From: Staphylotrichum longicolle
Taxonomy: Eukaryota; Ascomycota; Sordariomycetes; Sordariales; Chaetomiaceae
NCBI GenBank assembly: GCA_019096155.1
Contig: JAHCVI010000001.1
Coordinates: 3,782,001-3,846,000 of the forward strand
Direction of reading: 5' to 3'
Length of the DNA stretch: 64,000 bases
In this document: piece after piece, positions 47,631 through 57,287 of the stretch
How the letters are laid out: each line of letters opens with the position of its first letter
Position numbering within the stretch: position 1 is the stretch's first letter
Notes under the pieces: generated by a model
What the model was told of the DNA's origin: nothing
The model's input: only the letters and a program-made list of their open reading frames with translations
Databases searched by the model: none
Position numbers and translations under genes: made by a program

Positions 47631-48323
47631 TCAAACGCGCTTCAACGCCTTCATCCAATCCGGCTGTTCCTCCGTTTCCTCCCAAGCTGTCGTCCTGCCG
47701 ATGCGCAAGCCGTACCCTTTGCCGAGATTCTTGACGCGAAAGACAGGGATGGTGACGGGCTGCCCGTTCCGGCCAATGTTGGGCTTGCCATTCGCGCGCA
47801 TGGCCGGAGCCCGGAGTTCTGTCAGGTCGACTCTGCAGTTTTCGTCCTGCTTCCAGATCTTTGCGTCCTTCTCGTACACCTGGATGTCCCTCGCAAACTG
47901 GAGGGAAGCGATGGCGAGCTTGCACCACGGCAACGGATCGCCGTTGCTGTTGCGCTGGGGGTTCTCGCGGTTGTTCCACGCGCCTTGGGCAAGCTCAAGA
48001 GCCAACTTTCGGATGATGCGCAGCGGGACGGACTGGGCCCAGGAGGTGTACATCTGCACGTACTCCCACAACAGATTCTCCATCCGACTGCTCTTCAACA
48101 TCAACTGTCGGACGGTGTGACAGGTTTCCATCATCTCGAGAAGCTTGTCGTGGGCGATTTCCTCGGTCAGGAAATGGTAGGGATCGCGAGACGGGTGCAG
48201 TTGAGTCATGCGCGATACGACCAGAAGTGTGTCAGCGTCACTGTCGAGAAGCTTGCCAGGAGCCAGCCGGAACCCAGTCATGTGGTTCAACATCCTCTTC
48301 AAGGTCGTCCTTGGTTGGGCCAT
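47631..48323 (-). CDS. Hypothetical protein, paralog B of a local inverted pair
   Basis: A 230-aa single exon, inverted relative to paralog A and of equal length (see 44334). Conserved positions include LLVVSR (33-38), HPSR (43-46), RNSNG (124-128) and CKLAIA (134-139). The C-terminal third has diverged (GRNGQPVTIPVF against GPNGKQVTQPVF is still visible). The 5' leader contains a likely intron at 48414-48361 (54 nt, branch CTAAC), with the acceptor followed by GTCCTCCATCGCATT as in paralog A. Upstream lies copy 3 of the Pol III-type element, divergently oriented as for paralog A. No known domain, signal peptide or membrane segment; function unknown. Confidence 0.75.
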   Translation of the reverse strand: MAQPRTTLKRMLNHMTGFRLAPGKLLDSDADTLLVVSRMTQLHPSRDPYHFLTEEIAHDKLLEMMETCHTVRQLMLKSSRMENLLWEYVQMYTSWAQSVPLRIIRKLALELAQGAWNNRENPQRNSNGDPLPWCKLAIASLQFARDIQVYEKDAKIWKQDENCRVDLTELRAPAMRANGKPNIGRNGQPVTIPVFRVKNLGKGYGLRIGRTTAWEETEEQPDWMKALKRV

Positions 48324-48788
48324 GACGGGTATGAGATTGAGCCTGAATGCGATGGAGGACCTGGCGGCAAAGCAAGAGTTAGGGACGAAATGGGTACCGG
48401 CAATCTGTACTGACCTTCTGACAGATGAGAAACTCGATGAAATTTTCGAGTTCTGGATCGATCGGTCGAAGATGCAGGCCAGGTGCCAGCTCGAGTTGGA
48501 GCAAACCCAAATACAATGCGCGGAAAAAAGGAAACCGACAATTTTTTGTGAGAGCAGGAAATGTACCGATCAATGAAAAGTGGCGGCGTTGAAGTGAAAT
48601 TGATGAGCCGGTGAGAAAGTGAGGTCGAGAGGGTTGGAAACTGGAAGACAACCTCAGCGCCAGTTGAGTTGGCACCTGGGGCCGGCGATGTGTGGATGGG
48701 CAGTTGGAGGGTCGCATGGCAACAGCTGGCGGAAGGTGCGAGAACGGTGGGACGGGGATATAAGTTCTGTTCGGGGAAGTCAATTCAA
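48324..48788. other. Shared divergent upstream region of paralog B and copy-3 element
   Basis: Contains the 5' UTR intron of paralog B and the TATAAG box of the element (48759-48764). No other gene. Confidence 0.55.
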
Positions 48789-48944
48789 CAAAATCAGTGG
48801 ATGGCGCAGTGGTGGGTGGTTGACGCGCCGGATTAAGTCTAAGATACATGACTGCCCTAATTCCACGCGAGGAGCTCTCCTCACTCAGCCATCTACCCGC
48901 AACACCCCAGGTTCGACTGCGGGTTCGGCCTCCACACCTTTTTT
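48789..48944 (+). ncRNA. Candidate Pol III small RNA gene, copy 3
   Basis: TATAAG at 48759-48764, A box TGGCGCAGTGG at 48802-48812, B box GGTTCGACTGC at 48910-48920, and T6 at 48939-48944. This gives TATA at about -30, A box about +13, B box about +120 and terminator about +150. The 13-bp stem (48811-48823 with 48885-48897) is kept, with one G-C pair changed to G-U relative to copies 1 and 2. The hairpin GAGGA-GCTC-TCCTC gains a G-C in place of G-U. Closing stem GTGGA(T)GGC with GGCCTCCAC. Such pair-preserving changes support a real RNA structure. Not a canonical tRNA: no proper T-stem or anticodon arm. Confidence 0.6.
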
Positions 48945-49603
48945 GTTTTTTTGTTATTTTTGCGTCACTTTTCTAGTGCCAGGTTCGAACAACTGGCCCA
49001 ACAGCCTCGAGTCCCTCGCGACTCGGAGTGTTTCAAGAACCCTTTCACTTTCATCCTTGAGTTGTTCTCTCTCTAGCGGTTCAATGTGTCTACAAACAAA
49101 CTCTGGATTATTGCTTCAACTTGCCTTCTTTGAGCTGTTTTAATCAACCTCCACATGATTTGATCTCTCCGGCCCGAGTCTCTCAAGCTCTTAGGAAGTT
49201 GTGTACGAGTTCCATCCCGAGACAGGAACTGCAATATTTATTTTCCTTTTTGGATAACAGGGGTACAAAAGTCTTTAGATAGGAGATATCTTGAGTGACC
49301 AAGCCCGCAAACCAGCTACTTCGTTGACGTATGGCGTTGGACATGTGTGGTGTTGATGTCAAGAAGTCTCAACAGGTGAGGTTGAGTAAACCCTAACCCT
49401 CGCCGTGCCCGCCAATGACCCGACCTTGACTGGAGCCTGGAGCTGGAATGACTCTTTTGACCCAAATTTGTGTGGAGTGAGCCGAGTGCACGATTGCCGA
49501 CCTTCCCATCCAGAGAATTCCTTCATCGGAGAGGTAACACAAAAACCACGCCTCGTGTGCCGAATATTCAAAGGACACGAAGCCATTCATCGTCTGACCA
49601 ATT
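48945..49603. other. Intergenic with a telomere-like box
   Basis: About 660 bases upstream of the DUF1308 gene. AAACCCTAACCCT at 49388-49400 is a telobox-type motif about 200 bases before the ATG. No gene. Confidence 0.55.
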
Positions 49604-51427
49604 ATGGCATCTCCAACGGTCACAAGCAACGGAGTGCTAGACCCGGAACTGGGTGAACCGCCAGCGGAGAAGACGACGACCCAAGACTCGAAGGACACCC
49701 AACCCTCAGAGGAGGGAGGCCTGGATGATTGCCTCGAGTCTCTGATTGTTCAATGGCAGGGTTGCATTCAGGAGCTGCAGGGCCTCCAGCGGGCAGCCGA
49801 CGCAGCCAACCGCCCGGTGCGGAACCTCGGCGCCCTGCTGAAGGTACAGCAACGTGCGCTGGACAAGTTCACCCAGAAGCAGCGCGCATCGTCCGGAAAA
49901 GCCATCTCCCAGGCCCAATACTTTGGCATCAAGAGCTGTTGCTGGGACGACCGATGGGTTGTCGTCAAGAAGTGCCGCGGCTTGGTCGCCATCAATAAGG
50001 ACTTCCCTCGCAGCCCGCGTGTGCCTGTCGCCCCGGAGAAGGGGTGGTTGGACTACAAGGACCAGCCCTTCCAAGAGCGGCCCGTTGCCGTGGATGCTGT
50101 CGTTGACAACGGTGCGACCTGGATCAAGTTCATTTCCATCTCTTCCAAAACACTCGAGTACCAGGTCGTGGCTGAAGGATGGGCGAGCGAGTCGGAGGAC
50201 GAGGATGACGAAGGGCACGCTGGAGATGGGCTCGGCCACACCGAGTTCGCGGATGCGGTCAAGAAAATAATCCTGGCTGCGCGTTGGAATCATTGCCACC
50301 GCGTGCACCTCATCTTGCCAGGGCTCCATGAGGGCAAGTCAGAGCTGGTCGATAAGATGCTCCAGTACATACGGCACAAGGTTGGGGGGGATACCGTTTC
50401 TGTGGACGTCAGCTGTGCAGACAGTGCCTTCCTCACCGAAGCCGCCCCTCCTCTGGACGATGCCATCACCGCGCTCATTCAGGACCGCGATGCGCTGGTA
50501 GGGGATGACTGCGGCCGGTTGACGGAGACAGTCAACCTCGACCCCAGCGCGCTCGTGGCTCTTGTCACCGACCTGCACCACGGGCCCGTCCCGCTGCAAC
50601 CTGAATCTCAGCAAAACATCATCACACAGTCCATCCTGGACCACGAGACAGACAACAACCACGAGCTGGTTGCGCGGCAGGACATTCTGACCACCGTGTT
50701 GTACCCGGCGCTGCGCGGACGGAAGCTGGTCTGCACCCGCTTTGCAGCTGCCTATTTTCGCAAGCTCATCGACGCCATCTCGACGCACTCCGAAGAGGAG
50801 CGCGCAGCACTCATCCTCCCCCCTGAACCGTCAGACGAACCCATCTCCCCAGAAACACTCCACCAGAAATTTCAACAATGGTCCACCCACCCCGTCCCCG
50901 CAGACCTCCACCTCCCCGTCCAAATCGTGCCCGACCTCGACCTCGCTGCCATCGAGCCACTTGTCGCAACGAACAAGCTCCCACCCATGGCACTGGGCGT
51001 CGCCCGCGATCTCTCCCCCCTGAACCGCTCCGTCTACTGCTACGGCTGGGCCCACCGCCTGACCACCGTCACCGGCCACCGGGGCATCGAGCGCCAGGTC
51101 CGGCTGTCCCTGGCCCGGCACTGGACGCGCGGCGAGGACAGGGACGAGATCCCGCCCGACATCTGGCACCGCCATCTCGGCGGCTACCTGATCCACCGCG
51201 ACAAGCCCAAAGAATGGCGCGAGATGGTGCCCGGCGGCGAGGTGCCCCAGGAGGTGGTGCGGTGGACGAACCCGTGGACGACCTGGGGGCGCGGGATCAG
51301 CACGTACGGGCTGCCCGACACCAAGACGTGGGAGGGGGTGGGGCACGAGGAGAAGACGAGCTATGGGAGGCGGATGACTGGGCGGGAGGAGCGGGCCGCG
51401 AGGGCCGAGGAGGAGCAGCAGTCGTGA
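49604..51427 (+). CDS. DUF1308 family protein
   Basis: A single exon of 607 aa from an ATG. The arrangement is that of the conserved eukaryotic DUF1308 (human C7orf25-like) family. An N-terminal helical part holds LESLIVQWQGCIQELQGLQR. A middle block has YFGIKSCCWDDRWVVVKKCR, ATWIKFISISSKTLEYQ and HRVHLILPGLHEGKSELVD. The C-terminal PIN-like domain carries ALVALVTDLHHGP, RQDILTTVLYPALRGRKLV and CTRFAAAYFRKLIDAI. The last 100 residues (YCYGWAHRLTTVTG onwards) look like a lineage-specific extension with a Trp-rich, Arg-rich tail. No biochemical role is established to my knowledge; the PIN-like fold hints at RNA metabolism. Family naming is from memory. Confidence 0.8.
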   Translation: MASPTVTSNGVLDPELGEPPAEKTTTQDSKDTQPSEEGGLDDCLESLIVQWQGCIQELQGLQRAADAANRPVRNLGALLKVQQRALDKFTQKQRASSGKAISQAQYFGIKSCCWDDRWVVVKKCRGLVAINKDFPRSPRVPVAPEKGWLDYKDQPFQERPVAVDAVVDNGATWIKFISISSKTLEYQVVAEGWASESEDEDDEGHAGDGLGHTEFADAVKKIILAARWNHCHRVHLILPGLHEGKSELVDKMLQYIRHKVGGDTVSVDVSCADSAFLTEAAPPLDDAITALIQDRDALVGDDCGRLTETVNLDPSALVALVTDLHHGPVPLQPESQQNIITQSILDHETDNNHELVARQDILTTVLYPALRGRKLVCTRFAAAYFRKLIDAISTHSEEERAALILPPEPSDEPISPETLHQKFQQWSTHPVPADLHLPVQIVPDLDLAAIEPLVATNKLPPMALGVARDLSPLNRSVYCYGWAHRLTTVTGHRGIERQVRLSLARHWTRGEDRDEIPPDIWHRHLGGYLIHRDKPKEWREMVPGGEVPQEVVRWTNPWTTWGRGISTYGLPDTKTWEGVGHEEKTSYGRRMTGREERAARAEEEQQS

Positions 51428-51637
51428 TTTTGGTGTAGGGTAGGGAGGGAGGAAGGGCTCGTCAAAGAAGAAAATCCGGCTTGGGTATATTGATCAACTA
51501 CTTTGGAAAAAAGACACAGGAAACAAGATTAAAAGGATGTAATCCGCCGCCCGTGAACGCAGCTTCCCCCCCTTCTCACCAACCCCAACGCAAACCATCC
51601 TGCCTCCCCCATCCGCCAACCACCAAAAACCAGCCAA

Positions 51638-52177
51638 TTAGTTAGCAGCCGCGGCGGCGGTAGTCGTCGCCGTCGTCGCCTGCACACCCCCTTCCTTGGC
51701 CTCCTTGCTCTCCACCGCCACGGGCTCAGCCGCAGCAGCAGGCGCCTCCGCAACCACTGCCGGCGCAGCGGGCTGCTCCTCCGCCACGACGACCACCTGC
51801 TGCTGCTCCTGCTGCTTCTCCTCGACGGCCTTCTTCACCTCGTCCGTCACGCCGTCCTTGACCTGGCCGCGGGCCTGGTCCTCGAGCTCGCGCAGCGCCG
51901 GCTTGCGCAGGCAGCTGAAGAGCGCCTTGAGCACCTCGGCGACGCTCTTGAGCGGGCTGGGCTTCTTCTCCGGGGCCGGGCCCGTGGCCGTCGTGGTGGT
52001 GGTTGGCTTGACGGGCTCGTCGGCCAGCGAGTCGGCGGCGTCTTCCTTGGCGGGGGCGGCCGGCTTGGGTTCTTGTTGCGTCTCGGCGACGGCCGGGGCG
52101 GCGGCGGCGGTGGCGGGCTGCTGCTGCTGCTCGGTCTCGGTGGAGAGGGCGAGCTTGGGGGCTTCGGTGGCGGACAT
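51638..52177 (-). CDS. Low-complexity Ala/Glu/Gln/Pro-rich protein (hypothetical)
   Basis: A 179-aa single exon starting MSATEAPK. The composition is dominated by A, E, Q, P, T and V, with poly-Ala near both ends and a Q/V-rich tract. In the centre a more ordered segment reads PLKSVAEVLKALFSCLRKPALRELEDQA, including two basic amphipathic turns. The rest is probably disordered. Family unknown. Coding status is supported by a good ATG, a clean frame and the central segment, but low-complexity GC-rich DNA gives long frames by chance. Confidence 0.5.
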   Translation of the reverse strand: MSATEAPKLALSTETEQQQQPATAAAAPAVAETQQEPKPAAPAKEDAADSLADEPVKPTTTTTATGPAPEKKPSPLKSVAEVLKALFSCLRKPALRELEDQARGQVKDGVTDEVKKAVEEKQQEQQQVVVVAEEQPAAPAVVAEAPAAAAEPVAVESKEAKEGGVQATTATTTAAAAAN

Positions 52178-55010
52178 TTTGATGGGTTTGTTTTTGGGGT
52201 TGTGAAGTGTGGTGTGGTGTGTGTTTTGGTGTGGTTGGTTGAATGAATGACTGGGTGAGAGTGACTTTTGGGGGTCTGTGGTAAGGAGCGACACAGTGAG
52301 TTTGTCAAAACGGAAAAAACCTGGGCTGGCTGGAGCACCAGGGCGCGCGGGATCCCGTTTTTATGAACCCTGAATCTATCCTCCTTTTTCCAGAGTCCAA
52401 TTTCCAGACTTTCAAGGGGCACCGGCGCCACCGAAGCTCGCCTGTCCCGTCTCGGCAACCCTGAGGCCCCTGCGGCGTCCCAGCGGCGCCCCTGCGGCGC
52501 CCAAAGGGGGGCGGCGGCCCATCTCGTTTGCCTGCCAAGCCCCGACTATCGCGATGTCAATATGCCAAGACAATGGTTGGCGTCGGGCCGCCGGTGTGCA
52601 GTTGCCGGGGTGTCCCAGTGCCGGTTCCCGTCCCGAAGAGGCAAGCCTTGGCGAAAGGGGCAGGGCAGGGCAGGGCCTGGCGGATCGGCTGGGCAAATCG
52701 GCTGGGCGATCTGGAAGTTGGGGGACAACAGATGGATCTGCAGGCAGGGTCATAACGATCTCGTCGATGATCCATCGACGCGGGGTGCTGTATATTTGCA
52801 GCAGACTTGTGACGTCTCCGCAGGGCTCAGATTTGGCGGTTGATCGCGATGCAATACGAAAATGCATCCTCTCTGGGGCTGTTTGTCCAATCTCACTAAA
52901 TGAGCCGGGTCTCCATCGGGTGGGGACTGGTCCCTGGCCTGGAAATCCTACCTGAGACTTTGGATCCCGGGAGTTACCACAGCATCGGCAAAGTCGGCCA
53001 AAAATGTGAAGCCGGGGGGATGGACCCGGAGGATGGTGCAAGCATCCCTGAAGAATCCAAAGATATCTTTTCTTTTCTTCTCCTCGCTTTTTGTGATCGT
53101 GGTGAATGTGAGAGACCACAACTCACCACCAAATTCCAGCGCACTGGCATCGCCGGCTTGGCGGAGCCCCTAGAAAACCGGCCCAGCGCTAGAATTTCGA
53201 CCGAACAAAGTTTCGAAACAAGTCTGGTTACATCGGGTTAAGGTGGGAGGCTCGAGGGTCCAGTTGAACCCAGAGCCTCCTTGCTAAAACTCTTCACGGG
53301 CCTTGACTCTGGTCATGAGTGCAACCACAACTTTTTCGGGATTGCCTGCAACCTTTTTCCGGCCGCGGGTTTTCGTCATGTGATGTGGAGTGCTGGACAG
53401 ACATCAAGAAATTCCTTGTCATCATGCCAAGGTTGGGTGCCTACAATTCACCCTTCATAGCTGGTACTCTTTGGGTCGGAAGCCCTAAGGTACGGAGAGC
53501 TTTTGAGTTCAGGGTGGGTTGTCCATCTCTTTCCAAACCTTAGTCCTTTTTCAGGCATTTGAAGCCGTCAAAGCTTCCTATCCGCATGTACAACAAAGTG
53601 AGTTGAGCTCGTGTGCTGTGCATGTGCCCAATTGCAGAGCCGCCTTGCTGTGAAGTGCCAGGTGCAACTCCATCCCGTAACCCTTCTAGTGTAGAATGGA
53701 AGAAACAGAACTTAATGACGCCCACATCCAACTGTCTTGCACTCAGCAGAGGACAAATATGGCGAGTTGTTTAGGCCTAGCATGAGGCTCAACGGCAACC
53801 CTGTTCTCTCATGATGCTCGATTTCAAGTTACTGGAGTGAACGCTCTGTGCAACTGGGTTAAGCTGAGTTCTGCCATCACAAGGTTGTTTAACTGCCCTC
53901 AATTGCGAGTACTTTACGAAGTGACGTACGGTGGGGGCGACTGACCGGGGACTGCTCATCGCTTTAATTGACGCTGCTTCCAAGTCCGAGATTTAGATGC
54001 GAGTAAGGCCGTTGACAGTGCAACACTAATCTCAAAGGACAAGCGCTTTGCACGTGACCTGTCCGAAGTCAGCCCACAGAGTCAGTTTTGCATACTATTG
54101 TTTGCACGGATAAATTCAGTGGCGGCTGTGGTACCGAGGTCTTGGCTGTAGGCTTGGATCCAGGGCATGCAGGGGCCTTGACCGAGAAGCGGATCGCCAG
54201 ACAGGCGAATTCATGGCCATCCGATTGACTCATCCTATGCTGGCTTCTAATTGATGCAGATTGAGCACACAGCGGTGAGACTCTCCTTTCTCCCCCTCCC
54301 CTTTTTTTGCGGCCATAATGTTTGTCTCTCAGCTTTCGCTGTGACATCGAGGAACGCCAATTGAGTGTTCTAGGAACCCCTCCAATCTTTCAACAACAAT
54401 CAAACGCAAAATCAACAATTAACCCTCACCAAACAATGTTTCTACGTTAGTGGAAGTAGAACCAGTGCCTACACCTGAAAAATGGGTTGCCCGTTTGCAC
54501 AAGCCTAAGAGGTGGGGTTGGAGCAAAGGGTGGTGCCATTGGGTGAACAGGGATAAGAGGTAGCTTAGCAACCCAAAGCGAGAAGCAGATCCTCAGAGTT
54601 GAATAGGTACCAATCCTGTGATACTTGCCAGGGGCAGACGATTCTTTGGTCTATAGTGGAGCTTTTGCGAAAAGTGCGAGGTCGCTAAGAGGTCCGAGGC
54701 GGTTACGACACTGCACACTTCTCGCGCTGACCGACTTTCGCCTACCCCAATTATTCCCGCTGATGGTGGACTCTGGATAGAGTCAGAGAGGAGTTTGATT
54801 GGATGTTGGCATCGACGACAGGTATTGCAAGACTCAAGAAAATATGGGACACTCGGACAACTAATTAGGTGATGGTAATGCGAGGTGGTCTTGCAATTGT
54901 CTATAAAGCCAGTCGATCTCTTGTCCAGTGAAGGATCTCCTTCTCTCCAACTCAGCACCATCACTCCAATCAACCCTTCATTGCCAGCCTCAGCAGCAAA
55001 CGATCTCAAC
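52178..55010. other. Gene-free region of about 2.8 kb
   Basis: No supported gene. The 52430-52530 part is GGCGCC-rich, and 53300-54950 is lower in GC. Short frames only. Confidence 0.5.
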
Positions 55011-55444
55011 ATGCAGCTCACCAACGCCTTCCTCACCACCGCGCTTTCCTTCGCGGCTGGCACCTATGCTTGGGCCCAGGCTGGTGATGGAACCTGGGTT
55101 GCGAACAACAACTGGTACACCTTGTGGTACAATAGCGGTGATAGTGAGTAGCCCCCGTTACAGAGCGTTTGATTACAATCAACTAAGTAATTTTCTTCTC
55201 GCGCGCCTTAGCTCGGGTTCACGAAGCGTGCACTTGGAGGAACACGAGGAGCGTCCACAACGCCGGTGACGCCTGCGCTTACTGGACGAACGCCCAGGGA
55301 GGCATCTTCCACGGCAGTAAGTGCTTTCCTATCTGCAGTTTGCATCACCCTGGCACTCGGGCTGATCATGTCTCCTACCTAGGGTGCGATTACTTCAAGA
55401 GGACCGATGGCGGCAAGCTGTGGCCCACCATGGACTGCCGCTGA
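55011..55444 (+). CDS. Small secreted cysteine-rich protein
   Basis: Three exons (55011-55143, 55212-55316, 55383-55444), introns 68 and 66 nt, give 99 aa; all junctions are phase 1. A signal peptide covers about residues 1-22 (LTTALSFAAGTYAWAQA). The mature part of about 75 residues has four cysteines (CTWRN, DACAY, GRCDYF, MDCR at the end) that can form two disulphides, and many Trp/Tyr/Asn. Small size, secretion signal and cysteine pairs make it effector- or defence-like, but no family is recognised. The neat intron phases and the final cysteine just before the stop argue for a real gene. Its neighbours give no clue. Confidence 0.8.
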
Positions 55445-56372
55445 ATGCTGTGCGCCGATTGTCAGAGCCTTCCAAGGCTCTCAGAGATACAAGCCATGAG
55501 GGACATGCCATCGACGGTTAGGTCAATTCACATATTTCAGAGAAGGACCTGCGCTCTCTTGAGCCCTCTTGTCAATAGCCTCTGAAATCAACTCCTCTGT
55601 CTCTGCGTTCGTGGTGGTTGTTTTGCAGTGTGCGGTGACAAACGGTGACCATCCCAGGATAACCTGGAGTTACTTGTCGATCGTGATGGTTGAGGGAGTG
55701 AATGCTTTTGCCGCCAGGTTGAGCTTCTCCTTGTCTCGATGATATCCAACCGACTTCTTTTGGTCTGACTGGATTGTATCTGACTCTGACAGGTTTGAGA
55801 TGCTGGAGGTCTGAGTGTGTTAGGCCCTTGGTACCCCAGGTACAGGTAACTGACCAAAATATCATTGTCCCTGAGCCATCAGGGCCATTCAACCGAGGCG
55901 TTGATGCCTGTGTTTGGCAAGCCCATGAGCACTGCCCTGGTATCTTGGGGTTCGCTCAGGGCAGGAGATGCCGTCACTCGGAGACATTTTCGCCCAAACC
56001 ATCCAATCCAACACGCGCAGGATTCCTTAACTCCGGGACCGACAGCAATGTCCGGTGACATTTAAGGTTTGCGGGGTTGGGGCGGTTACTCGATTGGGAT
56101 GTCAGTCTCGGCGAAGTCTCCGGCCAATAAGTTCTCGGGAGGATTTGGCCGGGCGGCATTCGGACCACGCAGTGGAAACTCTCCGAGCCCATGAGTATAA
56201 AGGCAGCTCAGCAGCGCAAAGGAATACTGCGCAGACAACCACGGACTCGGTAACAAACCCGAAATCTGGCTTGAAAGGATATTTTAGTGTCCCTCGAGGC
56301 GAACATTTTACCACCTTGTAGAGCCTGCCTCGACCGTCAAACTCACACCATTCTTACCCACATCCCATCACA
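55445..56372. other. Intergenic: 3' flank and NmrA promoter
   Basis: About 930 bases. A plain TATA region (GAGTATAAAGG) lies near 56190-56200, suited to the NmrA gene. No gene. Confidence 0.5.
56190..56200 (+). promoter_or_regulatory. TATA-box of NmrA-like gene
   Basis: GAGTATAAAGG, about 175 bases before the ATG, leaving room for a normal leader. Motif match only. Confidence 0.45.
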
Positions 56373-57287
56373 ATGGCCCCCCACAAGGTCTTTGTCTGCG
56401 CAGCAACCGGCACACAGGGCGGAGCCGTGGCCCGCCAGCTCCGTGCCATCGGATGGGACGTCAACACCACGACCCGCGACCCCAACTCCCCTGCCGCCCA
56501 GGCCTTGACCTCGATCGGTATCAACGTCCACCAGGGCGCTTGGACCGAGACGGCCGCACTTGAAAGCGCCATCGCCGGCTGCGACCTCCTCTTTCTGAAC
56601 ATGATGCCCGACCTCGCCAACCCGCCCAGCGAGGCCGAGTTTGGCACCAACGTGCTGCGCATTGCCAAGGCTGCTGGTGTCACCCACGTCGTCTACAGCA
56701 GCGGGATCGCCCTGCCCGGCGCCGAGTCCAACCCGTTCGTTCAGATGGCGTTTGCGGCAAAGGGAGTGCTTGAGAAAGCAGTCCAGGAGAGCGGGTTCCA
56801 GCATTGGACCATCCTCCGCCCGGGCTTCTTCATGGCCAACTATCTGGTGCCCAAGGTCAACATGCTGTACCCTGGCGCGGCGGAGACGGGGTTGTTTGAA
56901 CTTGCCTTCAATGCCGACACGGAGCTGCCGATGATTGACCACGAGGATATCGGGGCGTCTGCGGTGGCAGCATTCCAGAACCCGGACAAGTTCCACCAGC
57001 AGGCCATTGATCTTATCAGTGAGGTGGTGACGGTCGAGAAGGCCATGGAGACGATGCGTCGGGGCATGGGGCGGAATATCCGGGCCAAGTATCTGACTGA
57101 CGAGGAGCTCGAAGAGGCCAAGGCGAGGAACCCCATGTTGGCGATCCAAGAGGTTTTGAGGCTGATCTCCTCGGCGGGCAATGTGCCGACGGCCAAGGAA
57201 TGGGGTGTCGCGGTTGGAACCTTTGAGCAGTTTGTCGAGCGGGAGAAGAAGGACTTTGAGGAGACGTATCAGAATGTGTCGAACTAA
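56373..57287 (+). CDS. NmrA-like NAD(P)-binding protein
   Basis: A single exon of 304 aa from a good ATG (ACAATGGCC). The N-terminal Rossmann motif VCAATGTQGGAVARQL (about 8-23) has the NmrA/HSCARG pattern GxxGxxG-like with TGTQGG. NTTTRDPNSPAAQAL follows (binding of the adenosine ribose). The later blocks GCDLLFLNMMP, HVVYSSGI, FAAKGVLEKAVQESG and WTILRPGFFMANYL are typical. There is no SDR Tyr-x-x-x-Lys catalytic pair, so it is more likely a redox sensor or atypical reductase than a dehydrogenase. In Aspergillus NmrA represses nitrogen metabolism genes through AreA; most paralogs have unknown roles. Confidence 0.88.
   Translation: MAPHKVFVCAATGTQGGAVARQLRAIGWDVNTTTRDPNSPAAQALTSIGINVHQGAWTETAALESAIAGCDLLFLNMMPDLANPPSEAEFGTNVLRIAKAAGVTHVVYSSGIALPGAESNPFVQMAFAAKGVLEKAVQESGFQHWTILRPGFFMANYLVPKVNMLYPGAAETGLFELAFNADTELPMIDHEDIGASAVAAFQNPDKFHQQAIDLISEVVTVEKAMETMRRGMGRNIRAKYLTDEELEEAKARNPMLAIQEVLRLISSAGNVPTAKEWGVAVGTFEQFVEREKKDFEETYQNVSN

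Noticed and set aside
48797..48938. Copy-3 element as an ordinary tRNA with a long intron
   Set aside because: A and B boxes fit, but no acceptable T-stem/anticodon arm could be drawn and the shared 13-bp stem conflicts with a cloverleaf.
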